Translations under genes and position numbers: made by a program
Shown: piece by piece, positions 9,716 to 21,357 of the stretch
How positions within the stretch are numbered: the first letter of the stretch is position 1
Layout: the number at the start of each line of letters is the position of its first letter
The notes under the pieces: generated by a model
Database searches by the model: none
The model's input: only the letters and a program-made list of their open reading frames with translations
Told to the model about the DNA's origin: nothing
Assembly (NCBI GenBank): GCA_036169595.1
Contig: CM069766.1
Location: 5,016,279 to 5,080,278 of the forward strand
Direction of reading: 5' to 3'
Source of the DNA: Dictyostelium firmibasis
Lineage: Eukaryota > Evosea > Eumycetozoa > Dictyosteliales > Dictyosteliaceae
DNA length: 64,000 nt

Positions 9716-10115
9716 TATTTTATTTAATTTAAAATATTGTATGAGTTAGTATAATATTAAATTAAAATATATAAAAATATTGTTATAAATTAATTATTTG
9801 TATAAAAATTGTGTGAATGTATCTTAAACATATAGGAGGAATTCCCAAATAAAATAAATCAAATTGTAAAAGTTTCTGTGTGGTATTTATAATGAAATGC
9901 ATTCTTCTGTAAAAATTTCAACAAAAAAAAAAAAAAAAAAAAAATTTTTATTTTTCCCCCACTTTTTGGCGCACTTATTTGCGCGGGAAATTTTAACACA
10001 CCCCACACCACGCTTTGCGCGAAATTTTTAAAAATTTAAAAATTATCTTAAATATTTGGGAATAATCAAATAAATAAATGTATTCATAATATAAATATAT
10101 ATATGATAATATAAA
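9716..10115 (-). repeat. DIRS-II left inverted terminal repeat
   Basis: Leader and terminal repeat of subfamily II, with a poly(A) tract at about 9926-9942 and a block reading gcgcacttatttgcgcggg that replaces the cacgtg block of subfamily I. A TATA-like tatttata near 9889 faces the gag gene. It ends at an AT-rich join to element C near 10121. Confidence 0.8.
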
Positions 10116-11617
10116 TTAAAATAAACTTTAAAAGGAATAAAAAAATAATATAATTTTAAAAAATATATTCATTTATTGTTTCTTAAATTAAAATTGATTT
10201 GTTCAATATGGAATATCATTATTAAACAGTACGAAAGGAAGTTTGGTTGATGAATTCCTCTTTGTTTTACTATTCCCCATCTATTCTTCATATCAGCAAA
10301 CTTGTTCTCTACCAATGACCGTTTACCAGCTTGGAAATGATGGAATCTTGATTCCACAACTTTTCTTTCTTGATTGGAAAGTATTTCGTCACCTTTACCA
10401 AGAAGATTTTTGATTCTCTTTGGTGTATAAAACAAGGTACCGTTGTAAGCAGGGTCTGCAAGTACTGAAAACTCTTCTCCGTTTTTTATAAAAGAGTAAA
10501 TTAGATCATTGAGACCAGTTAACATTGACATACCTGAATCATTATTATGACCTTTACCAATGATCGCAGAATCGATTGTACCATTTTCATCGACAAGTAT
10601 TTGAATTGTAAAAGAGTGATACTTTAAGTCGCCTCTGTACCATTCGAATTGATATGGATGCACTCGATTGATTCTAAAATCGGTACAATCGACATAATGT
10701 AAACAGTTTAAGTTCATTAACTCCAACGAGATGGTATAAAGACATGGTATCATAAGTGGAATAAGTGCACGTACAGCTCTTGAAATAGTAGCACTACTAA
10801 TACTAAAGATTCTCTTTAACAATGAGGTCGAATTTGGTCCTTTCTAAATTATTTGACAAAAATATTTAATATTCTAATATAATAGTAATCTAAAACTTAT
10901 TTTTAATATGTACAGACCTTCAAAAAAAACAATACTAACAACACTTTCAATCTTGAATCTAACAAACATTTAAACGCTTTGACTGAGTTTCTACACAATC
11001 TAACAATTTCATCAACGAGATCTATTGGTAAACCTAATTCATTGTAAACATCTACTTGATTGTAATGAGTTGGATATAAATCTTTAAATATTCTAACAGT
11101 TTTACGAGATTGGTTTTTATTTAATGGGGTTGGAACAAATGTATCGTTTCTATATCTCTTTTTAATTGTTCTTTCCAATCTATTAATATTAATATAGTTA
11201 TGTCTAATAATTTTCTTTTGTTGAACATCATTATTTTCATTCAGTTGATTCAAAATCCTGAATGGATCATTGTTGAATATGTTTGTATTCGAGTTAAGTT
11301 TTTTAATTATAATACTCTTCCCTCCGAAATAAAGTATTTTTATGGTGTCTTTGGTGCATTGGTTTGTTCAGCAAAAATAATCGATCTGCACGCGAAACGG
11401 CATAATTTAATTAAAAAATATAAAATTTAAATCGAAAAAATTAAAATTTGTGTTTTTTAAAAATAAAAATCTCATATTTTAATTAAAATTAATTTTTTTA
11501 TTTTTTTTTATTTTTTTTTATTTTTTTTTATTTTTTATTTTTTTTATTTTTTTTTATTTTTTTATTTTTTTATTTTTTTTGACAAATGGTATTATATTTG
11601 AAATATTGATACAATAA

Positions 11618-11706
11618 AGACGATGAAACAGAGATGGAAGATTGGGTTGAGGAACTATTTGATCAAATAGTTCCTCATTCCAATCTCTATCTCTGTTTCA
11701 TCGTCT
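11618..11706. repeat. Long imperfect palindrome
   Basis: Arms of about 43 bases begin agacgatgaaacagagat and meet at aactatttgatcaaatagtt. Only a few mismatches separate the two arms and there is almost no loop. Confidence 0.75.
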
Positions 11707-12215
11707 TCGTCTTCGTAGACATCCTGGTTATCATCTGGATTGTTTTTAGTTTTGATTATTATTATTTTGACTTTGATTTTGATATTGGTTTTGAGAAAAT
11801 TGATGATCAATTTGTAAATGGTTAGTGAAGATCACAATTATTCATATGATAATGATGATGATGCATCACCCATTAATACGTTTTTGGATCGTCAAATATT
11901 GAATTCAGAAATCTATTTGATTTAAATAATACCAATACACTTCTACTACTACTACCTCTTCATCCATCACCTTCCAATAATCCTGCTTCTTCATCAAGAT
12001 CATCACTACTCCTGCTTCACCACCGCTACTACCTCTTGATCCACCATCTAATACTCCTGCTTCTTCATCATGATCATCCAATACTCCTGCCTCTTCATCA
12101 CAATAACAAACTCTCTTTAAATAATACCAATACTACTTCTACTACCTCTTCATCATCACCACCATTGAATACACCTGCCTCTTTATCAAGATCATCCAAT
12201 ATCACCACTACCCTA

Positions 12216-12306
12216 CCACTGCTACTGCTACTGCTACTGCTACTGCTACTGCTACTGCTACTGCTACTGCTACTGCTACTGCTACTGCTACTGCTACTGC
12301 TACTAC
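12216..12306. repeat. CTACTG hexanucleotide array
   Basis: About 15 uninterrupted (CTACTG) units inside element E. The array reads as poly-Leu in one frame and Ala/Val alternation in another, so the open frames over it are compositional. Confidence 0.9.
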
Positions 12307-12539
12307 CTCTTCTTCATCACCACAATCTAATACACCTGCTTCTTCATAACAATCATCTAATACACCTACTTCTTCATAACAATCATCTAATACACCTACT
12401 TCTTCATCACAATCATCTAATACACCTGCTTCATCATCCAATACCACTACTACAACTGCCACTGCTACTAATACTACCTATTCTTCATCACCACGAAATA
12501 CACCTTCTTCTTCATCTAACACTGGTACTACTTTAAGAA

Positions 12540-12650
12540 TGTCTTCATCTGTTTACCAAAAATTATAGTAAGATTATATTGGCCTGCAACCATTATGGAT
12601 ACAGATGGTCATCTATATATGAAGAAATAGAATATATATTAAAAATTAAG
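12540..12650 (+). pseudogene. Decayed tail of an A/B-family transposase
   Basis: The stretch attatattggcctgcaacc and the following bases to attaaaaattaag closely resemble transposon A at 50085-50154, which encodes YWPATIIGYRWSD..EYLLKF. The frame is broken and the upstream part is only low-complexity triplets. A sequence near 13000 (tttcaaaaaaatttgagagt onward to agtg) vaguely resembles the A/B right terminus. Probably a dead family member inside element E. Confidence 0.5.
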
Positions 12651-12676
12651 TAGGTATGAATTTTTTTAAAAAAAAG

Positions 12677-12806
12677 AAATACATTTATATTAATGTATAT
12701 AACTTGTAGATTGACCTATTTTAAAATTTATATACAATATTGTTTATTTTAAAATTTTAAAATAGGTCAATCTACAAGTTGTATGTACATTAATATAAAT
12801 GTATTT
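12677..12806. repeat. Hairpin with about 50-bp arms
   Basis: aaatacatttatattaatgt onward to cctattttaaaa is repeated inverted after a loop of about 30 bases, ending in acattaatataaatgtattt. A near-perfect inverted repeat that could be the core of a miniature element or a transcribed hairpin. Confidence 0.75.
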
Positions 12807-13879
12807 TAAAATGAACTAATGCACCTGTAAAATATAATCTTGTTATTATATATATTGTTATTATTTGTATAGTTTCAAAAAAAATGAAAAAAAAAATAAA
12901 AAAAAATAAAAAATAAAAAAAAATATTCCTGACGAGCAGCAAAAATTTATTTCAAAAAAATTTGAGAGTGTGGTAGGTGGGATGTATGAAATCTTGAAGT
13001 GGAGTGATGGAAATCAAAAAATTTACATATGTTCTCAGTTGCCAAATGAAAGAAGCCGTTTGTGAATATGCGAGTGAAATTTTTGTAAAAAAAAAAAAAT
13101 ATTTACCATTTACAATTTCCTATTTATATTTATTTTTTTTTATATTTTATTATTTAATTTTTTTTTGAATAATTATTAATACATAATAAAAATTTACATA
13201 TAAAAAAAAAAAAAAAAAAATTTTTACTCATAAAAAAAAAAAAAAAAAAAAAAAAATCACCATTTAAAATGACATTATTACTTTTTTTTCATAGTTATTG
13301 ATTAAAAACATCTAAAACACTCATATAACCCAAGAAGATACCTTATCATAATGAAAGGGCCTGTTGTTCTGTTATGACATGGTTATTTTGGAGTGTTGAT
13401 AAGGCTTTTCAAAACTCCGCAAGATCTAAAAAAATAAAAAAATAAAAAAAATATTTTTTTAATTTAAATTTTAATTATTTTTATTTTTATTTTTAAATTA
13501 ATTTTTTCCCGGGTTATATAACAAATAAAATCGAATGCACCAGATTATTGGTCATTTTAATATGAACTTATCAATACTAAAAACCGGAGGGTATTAAGTT
13601 GATTTTGGAAATTGTTGCTATAATCATCTTTATTACTACAATAGTTTCTACATCATCGTTATCGAATTGATTTGTATTTATAAAATCTTTTACAATTGTT
13701 TCAAATCGATTTCGTTCGAATGTTTCTAACATGTTTTTATTAAAACCATCATCTAAAATTTCCCAAGTAGATTCATTAAAACTATATCCTTCCCATTTTA
13801 TAAAGTATTCTGTCGAACCATCTATAATTCTTTTATCTAAAATTTCTTCAACATTATATCGATAATTGTTACTATCCAT

Positions 13880-14398
13880 TTGAGTTAACTTTATATCAAT
13901 TAAATAATTGTTATTTATAGGAATTATAGTTTATAAGTTTATATAATATTAATAGTTTATAGGTTTTTAATTATATTATTTAATGTAAATAGAAAATTAA
14001 TGTGAAACAATTATTTTCACACAAGTGGTATAAAAAAATAATAAATTTAATTAAATTTAATTACTTTTTAACACTAACCCACACGTGGTAAAAATTATTG
14101 AAAATAAATTGAAAAAAATAAATAATTTAATTTAATTTAATTATTTACCCCTAATGTGGTTAAATTATATCGATAATTTACAACAATTGACACGTGGCAA
14201 TATTATTATTAAAATAAATTAATAAAAACACCCACATTTTTAATTTTATTTTTTATTTTTTATTATTTTTTATTTTTTATTTTTTTATATCTTTAATTTT
14301 TTAATTAGAAAACTATAATAAGTTACACAAAACAATTTAATTATTAAAAACAAAAACAAACATATATATTAAGTAATAACATTCTTTTATTAAACACC
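13880..14398. promoter_or_regulatory. Shared divergent promoter region of element C
   Basis: 519 bp between the two divergently transcribed genes. It has several loosely repeated blocks beginning cacaagtgg, cacacgtgg, taatgtgg and gacacgtgg (about 14027-14200). The last contains TGACACGTGGCAA (14188-14200), a 13-mer also present in every DIRS-I terminal repeat. Copy 2 has the same arrangement at 51636-52154. Confidence 0.5.
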
Positions 14399-15474
14399 AT
14401 GGGTATGCATTACTAAAATAAAAATAATATAGTTTACAAATTGTTTTATTAACAAAATGTGTTTTAATAGATTTTAGAAATCTAAAAAAATATAAATTAG
14501 ATAAATCAAACAATAACAATATTAATAAAAATAATATTAGTAATAACTATGAATCAACAGAATCAACAGAATCTAGTAGTGAAAATGAAGAATATAGTGA
14601 TGATATTGCATTGTCAAACAATGAAAATGATGATTACAGTGATAATGATACTTTTAATGATAATGATAATAGGTTTGAAGATACTGATATCGAAAGTCAA
14701 GAACAATCACTTGATTCTAGCGAGTCTGATAATGATTTAGATGACTCGGATTCCAGAGATATAGATTCAAACTCAAATGTTTGGAATTGGGAAACAACAC
14801 ATACATTCTTGACATTTTATTTAAAGAATTTAAGAAACCCGAATATCAATTCATTATCAAACAAAAGTGTAATGCAATTAACCGTTTCCGACTATAATAA
14901 AAAGTATAAAACCAATCTCAGTGCCAAACAAGCTTTGTCGTACTTATCAAATCTTAGAGGCGTTAATTCAAAATTGAAAAAACCATTCACTCGTCCAAAG
15001 AGATTCACAAGTCATCACATCAATAAATATGGTTCCAAACATAATTTCAGTTTATATCTTGATACTTGTGAAAACTATTTTAACAAATCTTCTAAATTGT
15101 TGGAATTAATAGAGAAAGAATTAAGAAGTTCTCAAGTAATTGGTGATACCGAATCAAGATTAAATTCTTCCCAAATCTCTGATGATATTGCTTCTCAACA
15201 ACAGAATAGAACAAATGTAAGAAGAGATCGTTATTCAACTTTAACAAATATCTTTCAAGATGAAAAATCATTCAGAGGGAAGGTATGCTCCAGACTTGAA
15301 AAACAAGAACAGATCGAAAGAGAAAAGTTAGATCATCAAATTAAACAAGATAGTGTTAATAACTCTTTAAACTCTAGATTAATAACACAACTAGAAAGAT
15401 CAAGTAACCAATTAGAAGTGTTGTCTGAAATATTGATTCAACTATTAAAAAATAAAACATATCCCAATAAATAA
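14399..15474 (+). CDS. Element C second protein, Myb/SANT-like DNA-binding candidate
   Basis: Best model: a 4-base first exon ATGG (14399-14402), a 98-bp intron with donor gtatgc and acceptor aaattag (14403-14500), then 14501-15474, giving about 325 residues starting MDKSNNN. The exon 2 frame has no other ATG upstream of the conserved part. The N-terminus is acidic and Ser/Asp-rich. A Trp-rich helical block follows (VWNWETTHTFLTFYLKN.. LSAKQALSYLSNLRG), spaced like a Myb/trihelix DNA-binding domain, and the C-terminal third is probably coiled coil (KQEQIEREKLDHQI). Harbinger elements usually encode such a partner beside the transposase. The domain assignment is by pattern only. Confidence 0.6.
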
Positions 15475-17185
15475 AAATTAAATCTTTTCATTTATAAATT
15501 ATAAAAAAAGTATTCATTTTTTAAGGCTTATGTTTTTTACAAAAATTAAATTTATATTATCATATATATATTTAAATTTATGAATATATTTATTTATTTG
15601 AAATTCCCAAATATTTAAGATAATTTTCAGAGAAATTCAAGAGAATTTTCTGGAGATATTTTAGCTCGAAAAAATTATTGAAAAAATGAAAAATTTCGAG
15701 TTTGAAAAAAGTTGCCACGTGTCACGCACCTATTTTTTTGAGTTTTGCGAAATTTTTCAGAAAGTAAAAACAGTATAAATAGTGGCACTAAATATTGAAA
15801 ACAATTTGATTTATTTTATTTGGGAATTCCTCCTATATATATTTAAGATACACACACATAATTTATACAAATAATTAAAAAAAAAAAAAAAAATTCTTTT
15901 TTTTAATTTAATACTTTTTCTCTATCTCTATAAAAATAATTTTAGATATCAATAAAATAATGTCTACCACCGATAATAATAACCACGCTAGTAGCTCTAC
16001 CGAAAATAATTCTAATTCTTATGAAACAAGAATGAAATCACTTGAGGATCAAATCTCCAATCTCTCATTAGCTTTTACCAGATATATGAAAGAGCCAATC
16101 AGAGAGTCATACCGTAACTCTGATAATCAACGTTCTAATGATGAATCTGAAACTGAGAATGAACAAGGTGATGATGAATCTATCGATCCAGTCGATGTTC
16201 CAACTGATTATCAACTATCAGAGTCATTGCTTGCTAACTACAAACATTTAATCAATAATCAAGGTTTGTTAGTTGAAGAAAACCCTCCGAAATTTCCTTA
16301 AAATTGAACCATATTTTAATTGAAATCTAAAATTACTATAAACTTAATTAATGAATGAAAAAAATTGTATATGTGGTAAAAAAAGTAAAAATAAAAATAA
16401 AAAATAAAAAAATATTATTTTTATTTTTTGGAATTTTCCTAAACACACACCACATTCAAAAATCACCACGTTCAAGTAGCAGGAATTAACAGATACTACC
16501 TGACACAACTTCTGAAAACCGTACGGGGTAAGTGTGTTTTAATATATATATTAAAAAATATTATATATTTTTAATAATATTAAAATATAAAAAAGTTTAT
16601 TAAAAACTATAATTATATCATGGTTTTTTTTTTTTTGGGAATGTGTGGTTTTTTTTTTATAATTAAAAAAATAAAGGTTTTAATTTTTATTTTACTTATT
16701 TGTCATTCAATTTTATTTAAAAGGTAACATAATCTCAATTATAGTAATGTATTTTTTTAATTTTTTTTAAATTTTTTTTTTAAATTTTTTTTTTTTAAAT
16801 TTTTTTTTTTAAATTTTTTTTCTAAATTCTTTTTTTGATCACCACAGAACAATAACTCATTTAATTATATAATTTAAATATTTGAATAATAATTAAAAAA
16901 ATCTCAATTTTACAAATTTTCATTCGTTTTTTATTTTTTTATTATTTAATATTTTTTTTTTTAAATATTTATTGAATGTATAAAATATCTTACAGAAATT
17001 GACATACAAAAACAAAAATGTTCAATAAAAGAGAATCAAATTTCGAAGAAGATTTTAATGTATAAGAGAGGAAAACAAATTCACAGTAACAGAGATAAAT
17101 TTTAGATCAATAAAACATACGAATAGTCAGCCATTAATACAACACTTTACATATGATCCAACTAGCTCATTGTCGATAGAAGATA

Positions 17186-17330
17186 ACACCAATACCAATA
17201 CCAACACCAACACCAACACCAACACCAACACCAACACCAACACCACCACCACCACCACCACCACTACCACTACCACCAACACTAACACCAATACCAACAC
17301 CAACTTCAACACCAACACCAATTTCAACAC
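17186..17330. repeat. AACACC/AATACC array
   Basis: Imperfect hexanucleotide repeat (Asn-Thr in one frame) within element D. The second D copy has a longer variant at 36713-36880. Confidence 0.85.
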
Positions 17331-17859
17331 CACCTTCCAATACAACAACATCATCGACATAACAAATTATTATAATTCCAATAACAACCAACCACAAAAT
17401 GAAATTGAAGATGATACTGAAGTTGAATCACAACAATGATATGATATTGTTCATGGTATGATGGATTCGTTGTTGACATTTTAAACAATGAATCATTCAG
17501 GTATTCAATATTCCACAAGGAAAAACAATCCAAGATTTTTTACCTGATGATTTTTTAAATTTAAATAACCATTCCAATGTAATTGATGAAGATGAAGATC
17601 AAGATCAAGATCAAGTCGTTGATTTTTTTGAAGATGAAAACCATCAAAATCCCGAAATTGGTTCTGACGACGATGATTATTTTATCCAAGAGAATCAATA
17701 TGATAATGATGAATATGATAATGATGAATATGATAACGATGAAGATGAAATTATAAATTCTCAATTTATGTAAAATATTCAAATAAAATTAAGTAAAATA
17801 TTTTAAAAAAAAAAAATAATTAAGAAAAATATATAGTAAAATTTTAATTATTATTTTTA

Positions 17860-18560
17860 ATCATTCAATTTTTATAAATCTTTTTTATTTAAAAGGTAAC
17901 TTAATTGAGATTATAGTAATGTATTTATTCTATAAAAAACAAATACTACTAATTAATTGGCTCTGATTATATTATAGTTTTTTTTTTTGTTGTGATTTTT
18001 TTTTTTTTATTAAAAAAAAAAAGTTTTAATTTTTATTTTACTTATTTGTTATTTAGTTTTTATAAATCTTTTTTTATTTAAAAGGCAACTTAATTGAGAT
18101 TATAGTTATGTATTTTTTTTATAAAAAAAATAAATAATATTAAATATTTTTTATATTGATTATATCATAGTTTTTTTTTTTGGGATTGTGTGGTTTTTTT
18201 TTAATTAATAAAAATAAGGATTTAATTTTTATTTTACTTATTTGTCATTCAATTTTTATAAATCTTTTTTTATTTTAAAGGTAACATAATTGAGATTATA
18301 TTAATATTTTTTTCCATATAAAAAAACAAATAATATTAAATATTTTTGGTTCTGATTATTTATTATAGTTTTATTTTTGTTGTGATTTTTTTTTTATTAA
18401 AAAAAAAGTTTTAATTTTTATTTTCTTGTTTGTCATTTAATTTTTATAATTCTTTTTTTATTTTAAAGAAAAATTAATTGAGATTATATTTATATATTTT
18501 TTTATAAAAAAAAATTAATAATATTAAATATTTTTTATATTGATTATATCATAGTTTTTT
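17860..18560. repeat. Tandem repeat of about 190 bp in element D
   Basis: The motif aaaggtaacttaattgagat recurs near 17891, 18079, 18276 and, weaker, 18465, each followed by a variable poly(T) tract and ttttaatttttattttactt. An outlying unit is near 16720. Spacing is 188-197 bp. Confidence 0.75.
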
Positions 18561-19395
18561 TTTTTTTTTTTTTTATTAAATATTTAACACATTTTTACCA
18601 TATAAAAATTTATACGACCCCCAAAAAAAATAAAATTTAATTCAAAAAAAATAAAATTGTTTTTACTTTTTTGAAAATTTCAGTTTTGCTGACCCCCACC
18701 TGCGCGTTCCATTTTCCAGTATTATCGGAGGGATGTATCCTTAAGAAGAACGAAATCGCTGATGTTAACAAAATCTTTTGCTTTCCATCTAACTTCCAAG
18801 TGAATGTAGCTCCATTCGGTACTCCAGAAGGTATATCTGCTTCATCGAATCTCAAGAATAATGATACCGACTTGTACATTGTGGAAAAGAGAATCAATGA
18901 TATTTTGAAACCAATACTTTTACTTTCAAGTATGATATCATCCGATAAAACTGATATCGATACCGAACTCTTAGGTTACTTAGCTGACTCGTCAATTCAA
19001 TTAGTTGTTAGTGCTCAAGCAACATTAGCTCGTGTTCGTCGTAACAACATCTCAAAAGAAATCTACGGTTCCGAAGTGGTTCAACCAATCAAGATCAAAG
19101 ACACTCCAAAGATGTTTGATGATACCGAATCTGAACGTGTAAGAAAGTTAGCAAAGTCAATCAGAAAGAACAATGAAGCCAAACAATCATTGTTAAAAGT
19201 TAACAATCAATCAAAGTCAAACTTTAAGAAATCAACCAATACGGGTGGTAATAACACTACGGGAAGTAGTAGTTCGAATAACAAGTCCAGTAGTGGGAGT
19301 AATGGCCGATCCAATAACTTCAATGGATCCCAAAGTAATGCTGCATCAGGTAGCAGCAATACCAAGTCTGGAAACGGTACCAATTATCGTTTTCA

Positions 19396-21357
19396 GAAGA
19401 ACAAGAAGTAAACTTACCAGTAGGTGGACGTCTCGTCCACTTCAAACAAGTTTGGAAAGAATTGGGTCTTCCAAACTTTTGTCAAGAAGTAGTAAACGGA
19501 TTAAAGGTTCCACTACTTTCAAACTTCAAACCGATGCTGAACCCAATTCCGATTTCAATTCCAGAGGGTCCGAAATCAGATTGTATCACAAACGAAGTAC
19601 AAGATTTATTAAAAGACAATGCAATAGAACAAGTACTTCCAAACCGTCACTCCCAACTCGTTTTTTACTCCAACGTGTTTACGGTTCCAAAAGCTGGAAC
19701 GAATTTACATCGTCCAGTACTAGATCTAAAGAGGTTAAACCTTTTTATCAAAAACCAATCATTCAAGATGGAAGGTCTAAAGAATCTGTCTTCAATGGTA
19801 AAACAAGGTTACTACATGGTAAAACTCGATATCAAGAAAGCTTATCTCCATGTATTAGTCGACGAAAGTTATCGAGATTTATTCCGATTCGTTTGGAAAG
19901 GAACTCATTACAGATGGAGAACAATGCCATTCGGGTTATCGTCAGCTCCTCGAATCTTTACAATGTTAATGAGACCAGTACTCCGAATGCTAAGAGATAT
20001 CAACATTTCCGTAATCGCCTACTTAGACGATCTTCTAATCGTTGGTTCAACAAAAGAAGAATGTTTAAACAACCTCAACCAAACAATGAATCTGTTAGTC
20101 AAACTCGGATTCAAGTTAAATTTAGAAAAGAGTGTTCTCGAGCCAACTCAATCAATAACGTTTCTAGGATTACAAATCGATTCAATATCAATGAAGCTAC
20201 TTGTTCCAAAAGAAAAGAAGAAGAGTATCATCAAAGATATCAGGAACTTTCTAAAACTCGAAACTTGTACTCTAAGAAAGTTAGCTGGTTTAAAAGGAAA
20301 ACTGATTGCATTGAAAGATGCAGTAATACCATTCCGTTTGTACACTCGTCAAACAAACAAGTTTCATTGTCAAAGTCTGAAACTAGCAAATGGAAATTGG
20401 GATCAATCATTTCCAATTTCTCAAGACGTCAAGAAAGAAATTTCAAATTGGTTAACTCTCTTAAACCAATGGAATGGAAAAGAAATAAGTCTGTTTCCAA
20501 GTTACGATTATGTTCTAACAACAGATGCTTCAGAATCAGGTGCAGGTGCAACTTTAATGAAAGACAACAAAGTCATCAAAACTTGGTCGTTCCAGTGGTC
20601 AGAAGTCCAATCAAACATGTCATCGAACCGTCGAGAAATGCTTGCTCTACTAATGGCATTTCAAACTCTATGTCGGAAGTTGAACAACTGCAATCTAAAG
20701 ATTCAAACCGACAACACAACAACTCTCTCGTATGTCAATCGCCAAGGTGGTCAGATTCAAGATCTATCGATTCTCTTCGAACAACTCTGGAAACAATGTC
20801 TCAAGAAGAAAATCAATCTGATTGGGGAACACATTCCAGGATTCTTCAATGTCAAAGCCGATCACCTCAGTCGTCTATCAGAGATGAATCACAAATCATC
20901 CAAGCCGATCAAGAGTTACAACTGGCAACTCAAGAAAGAAGTATTCAATCGAATTCAACTCCAATTCGGTCAAATTCAAATGGATCTATTTGCTTCACAC
21001 TTCAACCATCAAACAATCAATTACTCAACCATGAAAATGAATGCTCTGCAACTCGATTGGAGTCAATGGAATCAATGTCTAGCGTTCCCTCCTCCAATAC
21101 TTTTGCCTTCTGTGATGGAGAAGATGAACTTATTGAGTTCGAAGATGGTTTCTATAATACTGATCTTCCCGATTTGGAGATCAGCAACTTGGTATCCGAT
21201 GATTCAAGCTCAAGTTCCTCGTCATCATCGCCATCTGTTTCCTCAAGTACTGGGTACGTTCCAGGAAGTATTGACAAAAGAATCGATAGAGTCAATACCA
21301 ATTCAAATTCAGCAACGATGGAAACTGGGGATTATTCGACTTTCCAATCTCATGTAA
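19396..21357 (+). CDS. DIRS-I reverse transcriptase / RNase H
   Basis: Intact, collinear with the gene at 3398-5359. It has the YLDDLL catalytic box, four RNase H acidic residues, no ATG at the start of the conserved domain and the same total overlap with the recombinase-linked frame. Differences from the first copy are scattered substitutions. Confidence 0.93.
   Translation, partial: EEQEVNLPVGGRLVHFKQVWKELGLPNFCQEVVNGLKVPLLSNFKPMLNPIPISIPEGPKSDCITNEVQDLLKDNAIEQVLPNRHSQLVFYSNVFTVPKAGTNLHRPVLDLKRLNLFIKNQSFKMEGLKNLSSMVKQGYYMVKLDIKKAYLHVLVDESYRDLFRFVWKGTHYRWRTMPFGLSSAPRIFTMLMRPVLRMLRDINISVIAYLDDLLIVGSTKEECLNNLNQTMNLLVKLGFKLNLEKSVLEPTQSITFLGLQIDSISMKLLVPKEKKKSIIKDIRNFLKLETCTLRKLAGLKGKLIALKDAVIPFRLYTRQTNKFHCQSLKLANGNWDQSFPISQDVKKEISNWLTLLNQWNGKEISLFPSYDYVLTTDASESGAGATLMKDNKVIKTWSFQWSEVQSNMSSNRREMLALLMAFQTLCRKLNNCNLKIQTDNTTTLSYVNRQGGQIQDLSILFEQLWKQCLKKKINLIGEHIPGFFNVKADHLSRLSEMNHKSSKPIKSYNWQLKKEVFNRIQLQFGQIQMDLFASHFNHQTINYSTMKMNALQLDWSQWNQCLAFPPPILLPSVMEKMNLLSSKMVSIILIFPIWRSATWYPMIQAQVPRHHRHLFPQVLGTFQEVLTKESIESIPIQIQQRWKLGIIRLSNLM

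Larger units (their letters stand above)
970..10115 (-). mobile_element. DIRS subfamily II retrotransposon, split by a DIRS-I insertion
   Basis: The two minus-strand pieces 970-1998 (recombinase) and 6739-10115 (RT/RNase H, gag, left repeat) join exactly into one element when 1999-6738 is removed. The undisturbed copy at 31311-36103 reads ggaaagttga followed by ataatcccca across this point. Nearly all of the right terminal repeat is missing because another DIRS-I occupies it (560-965). The left terminal repeat abuts element C copy 1 near 10121. Subfamily II differs from subfamily I in its gag N-terminus (MNTTVNNNS against MSTTDNNNH) and in its terminal repeats. Confidence 0.85.
11320..13591. 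mobile_element. Element E: CCCTCCGA-ended insertion without target duplication
   Basis: Starts CCCTCCGAAATAAAG and ends CCGGAGGG. The flanks atactctt and tattaagttg join exactly into the uninterrupted sequence seen in element C copy 2 near 52440, with no target duplication. The interior is low complexity: (ATTTTTTTT)n at 11490-11580, a long hairpin, a CTACTG array, Ser/Thr/Pro-type triplet runs, a decayed A/B-transposon tail (12540-12650), a second hairpin and poly(A/T) tracts. I see no intact gene. Shares its terminal signature with element D. Confidence 0.65.
10169..13879 (-). pseudogene. Element C transposase (chromodomain-HTH-DDE), split by element E
   Basis: Three pieces on the minus strand: 13879-13592 (chromodomain, EEILDKRII..YFIKWEGY..STWE), 11319-10918 (basic linker plus first part of a helix-turn-helix) and, after a 74-bp intron, 10843-10169 (rest of the HTH plus DDE domain). 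The DDE residues are Asp in YVDCTDFRI, Asp in VLADPAYNG and Glu in VENKFADMKNRW, as in PIF/Harbinger and IS5-type nucleases. Element E sits between the first two pieces, so this copy is inactive; the intact version is at 52155-53593. The chromodomain probably guides insertion into marked chromatin (inference). Confidence 0.82.
16283..18732. mobile_element. Element D: CCCTCCGA-ended insertion without target duplication
   Basis: 2450 bp with terminal inverted repeat CCCTCCGA / TCGGAGGG. It inserted in DIRS-I gag between gaagaaaa and atgtatcc, leaving no target duplication. The interior has CA-rich sequence, poly(A/T) tracts, an AACACC array (about 17186-17310), an acidic-coding stretch (gatgaagatcaagatcaaga near 17590) and a tandem array of about 190 bp. 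The reading frames are short and broken. I recognise no transposase, so it is probably non-autonomous. Confidence 0.7.
15960..19411 (+). pseudogene. DIRS-I gag split by element D
   Basis: Codons 1 to 107 (ending GLLVEE) lie at 15960-16282 and the rest resumes at 18733 with tgtatccttaag (CILKKNE). Removing 16283-18732 restores the exact reading frame of the intact gag at 2412-3413, with five A's across the join and no target duplication. Otherwise identical in layout to that gene. Confidence 0.9.

Noticed and set aside
12036-12536. 166-codon Leu-rich open frame, and the opposite Val/Ala frame, over the CTACTG array
   Set aside because: Pure consequence of the hexanucleotide and triplet repeats; no start context or domain.
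14337-14519. 60-codon hydrophobic frame (also 51515)
   Set aside because: Lies opposite the predicted intron of the Myb-like gene; AT-rich hydrophobic bias.
17170-17439. Asn-Thr frame in element D (also 36695)
   Set aside because: AACACC array; upstream and downstream frames are broken.
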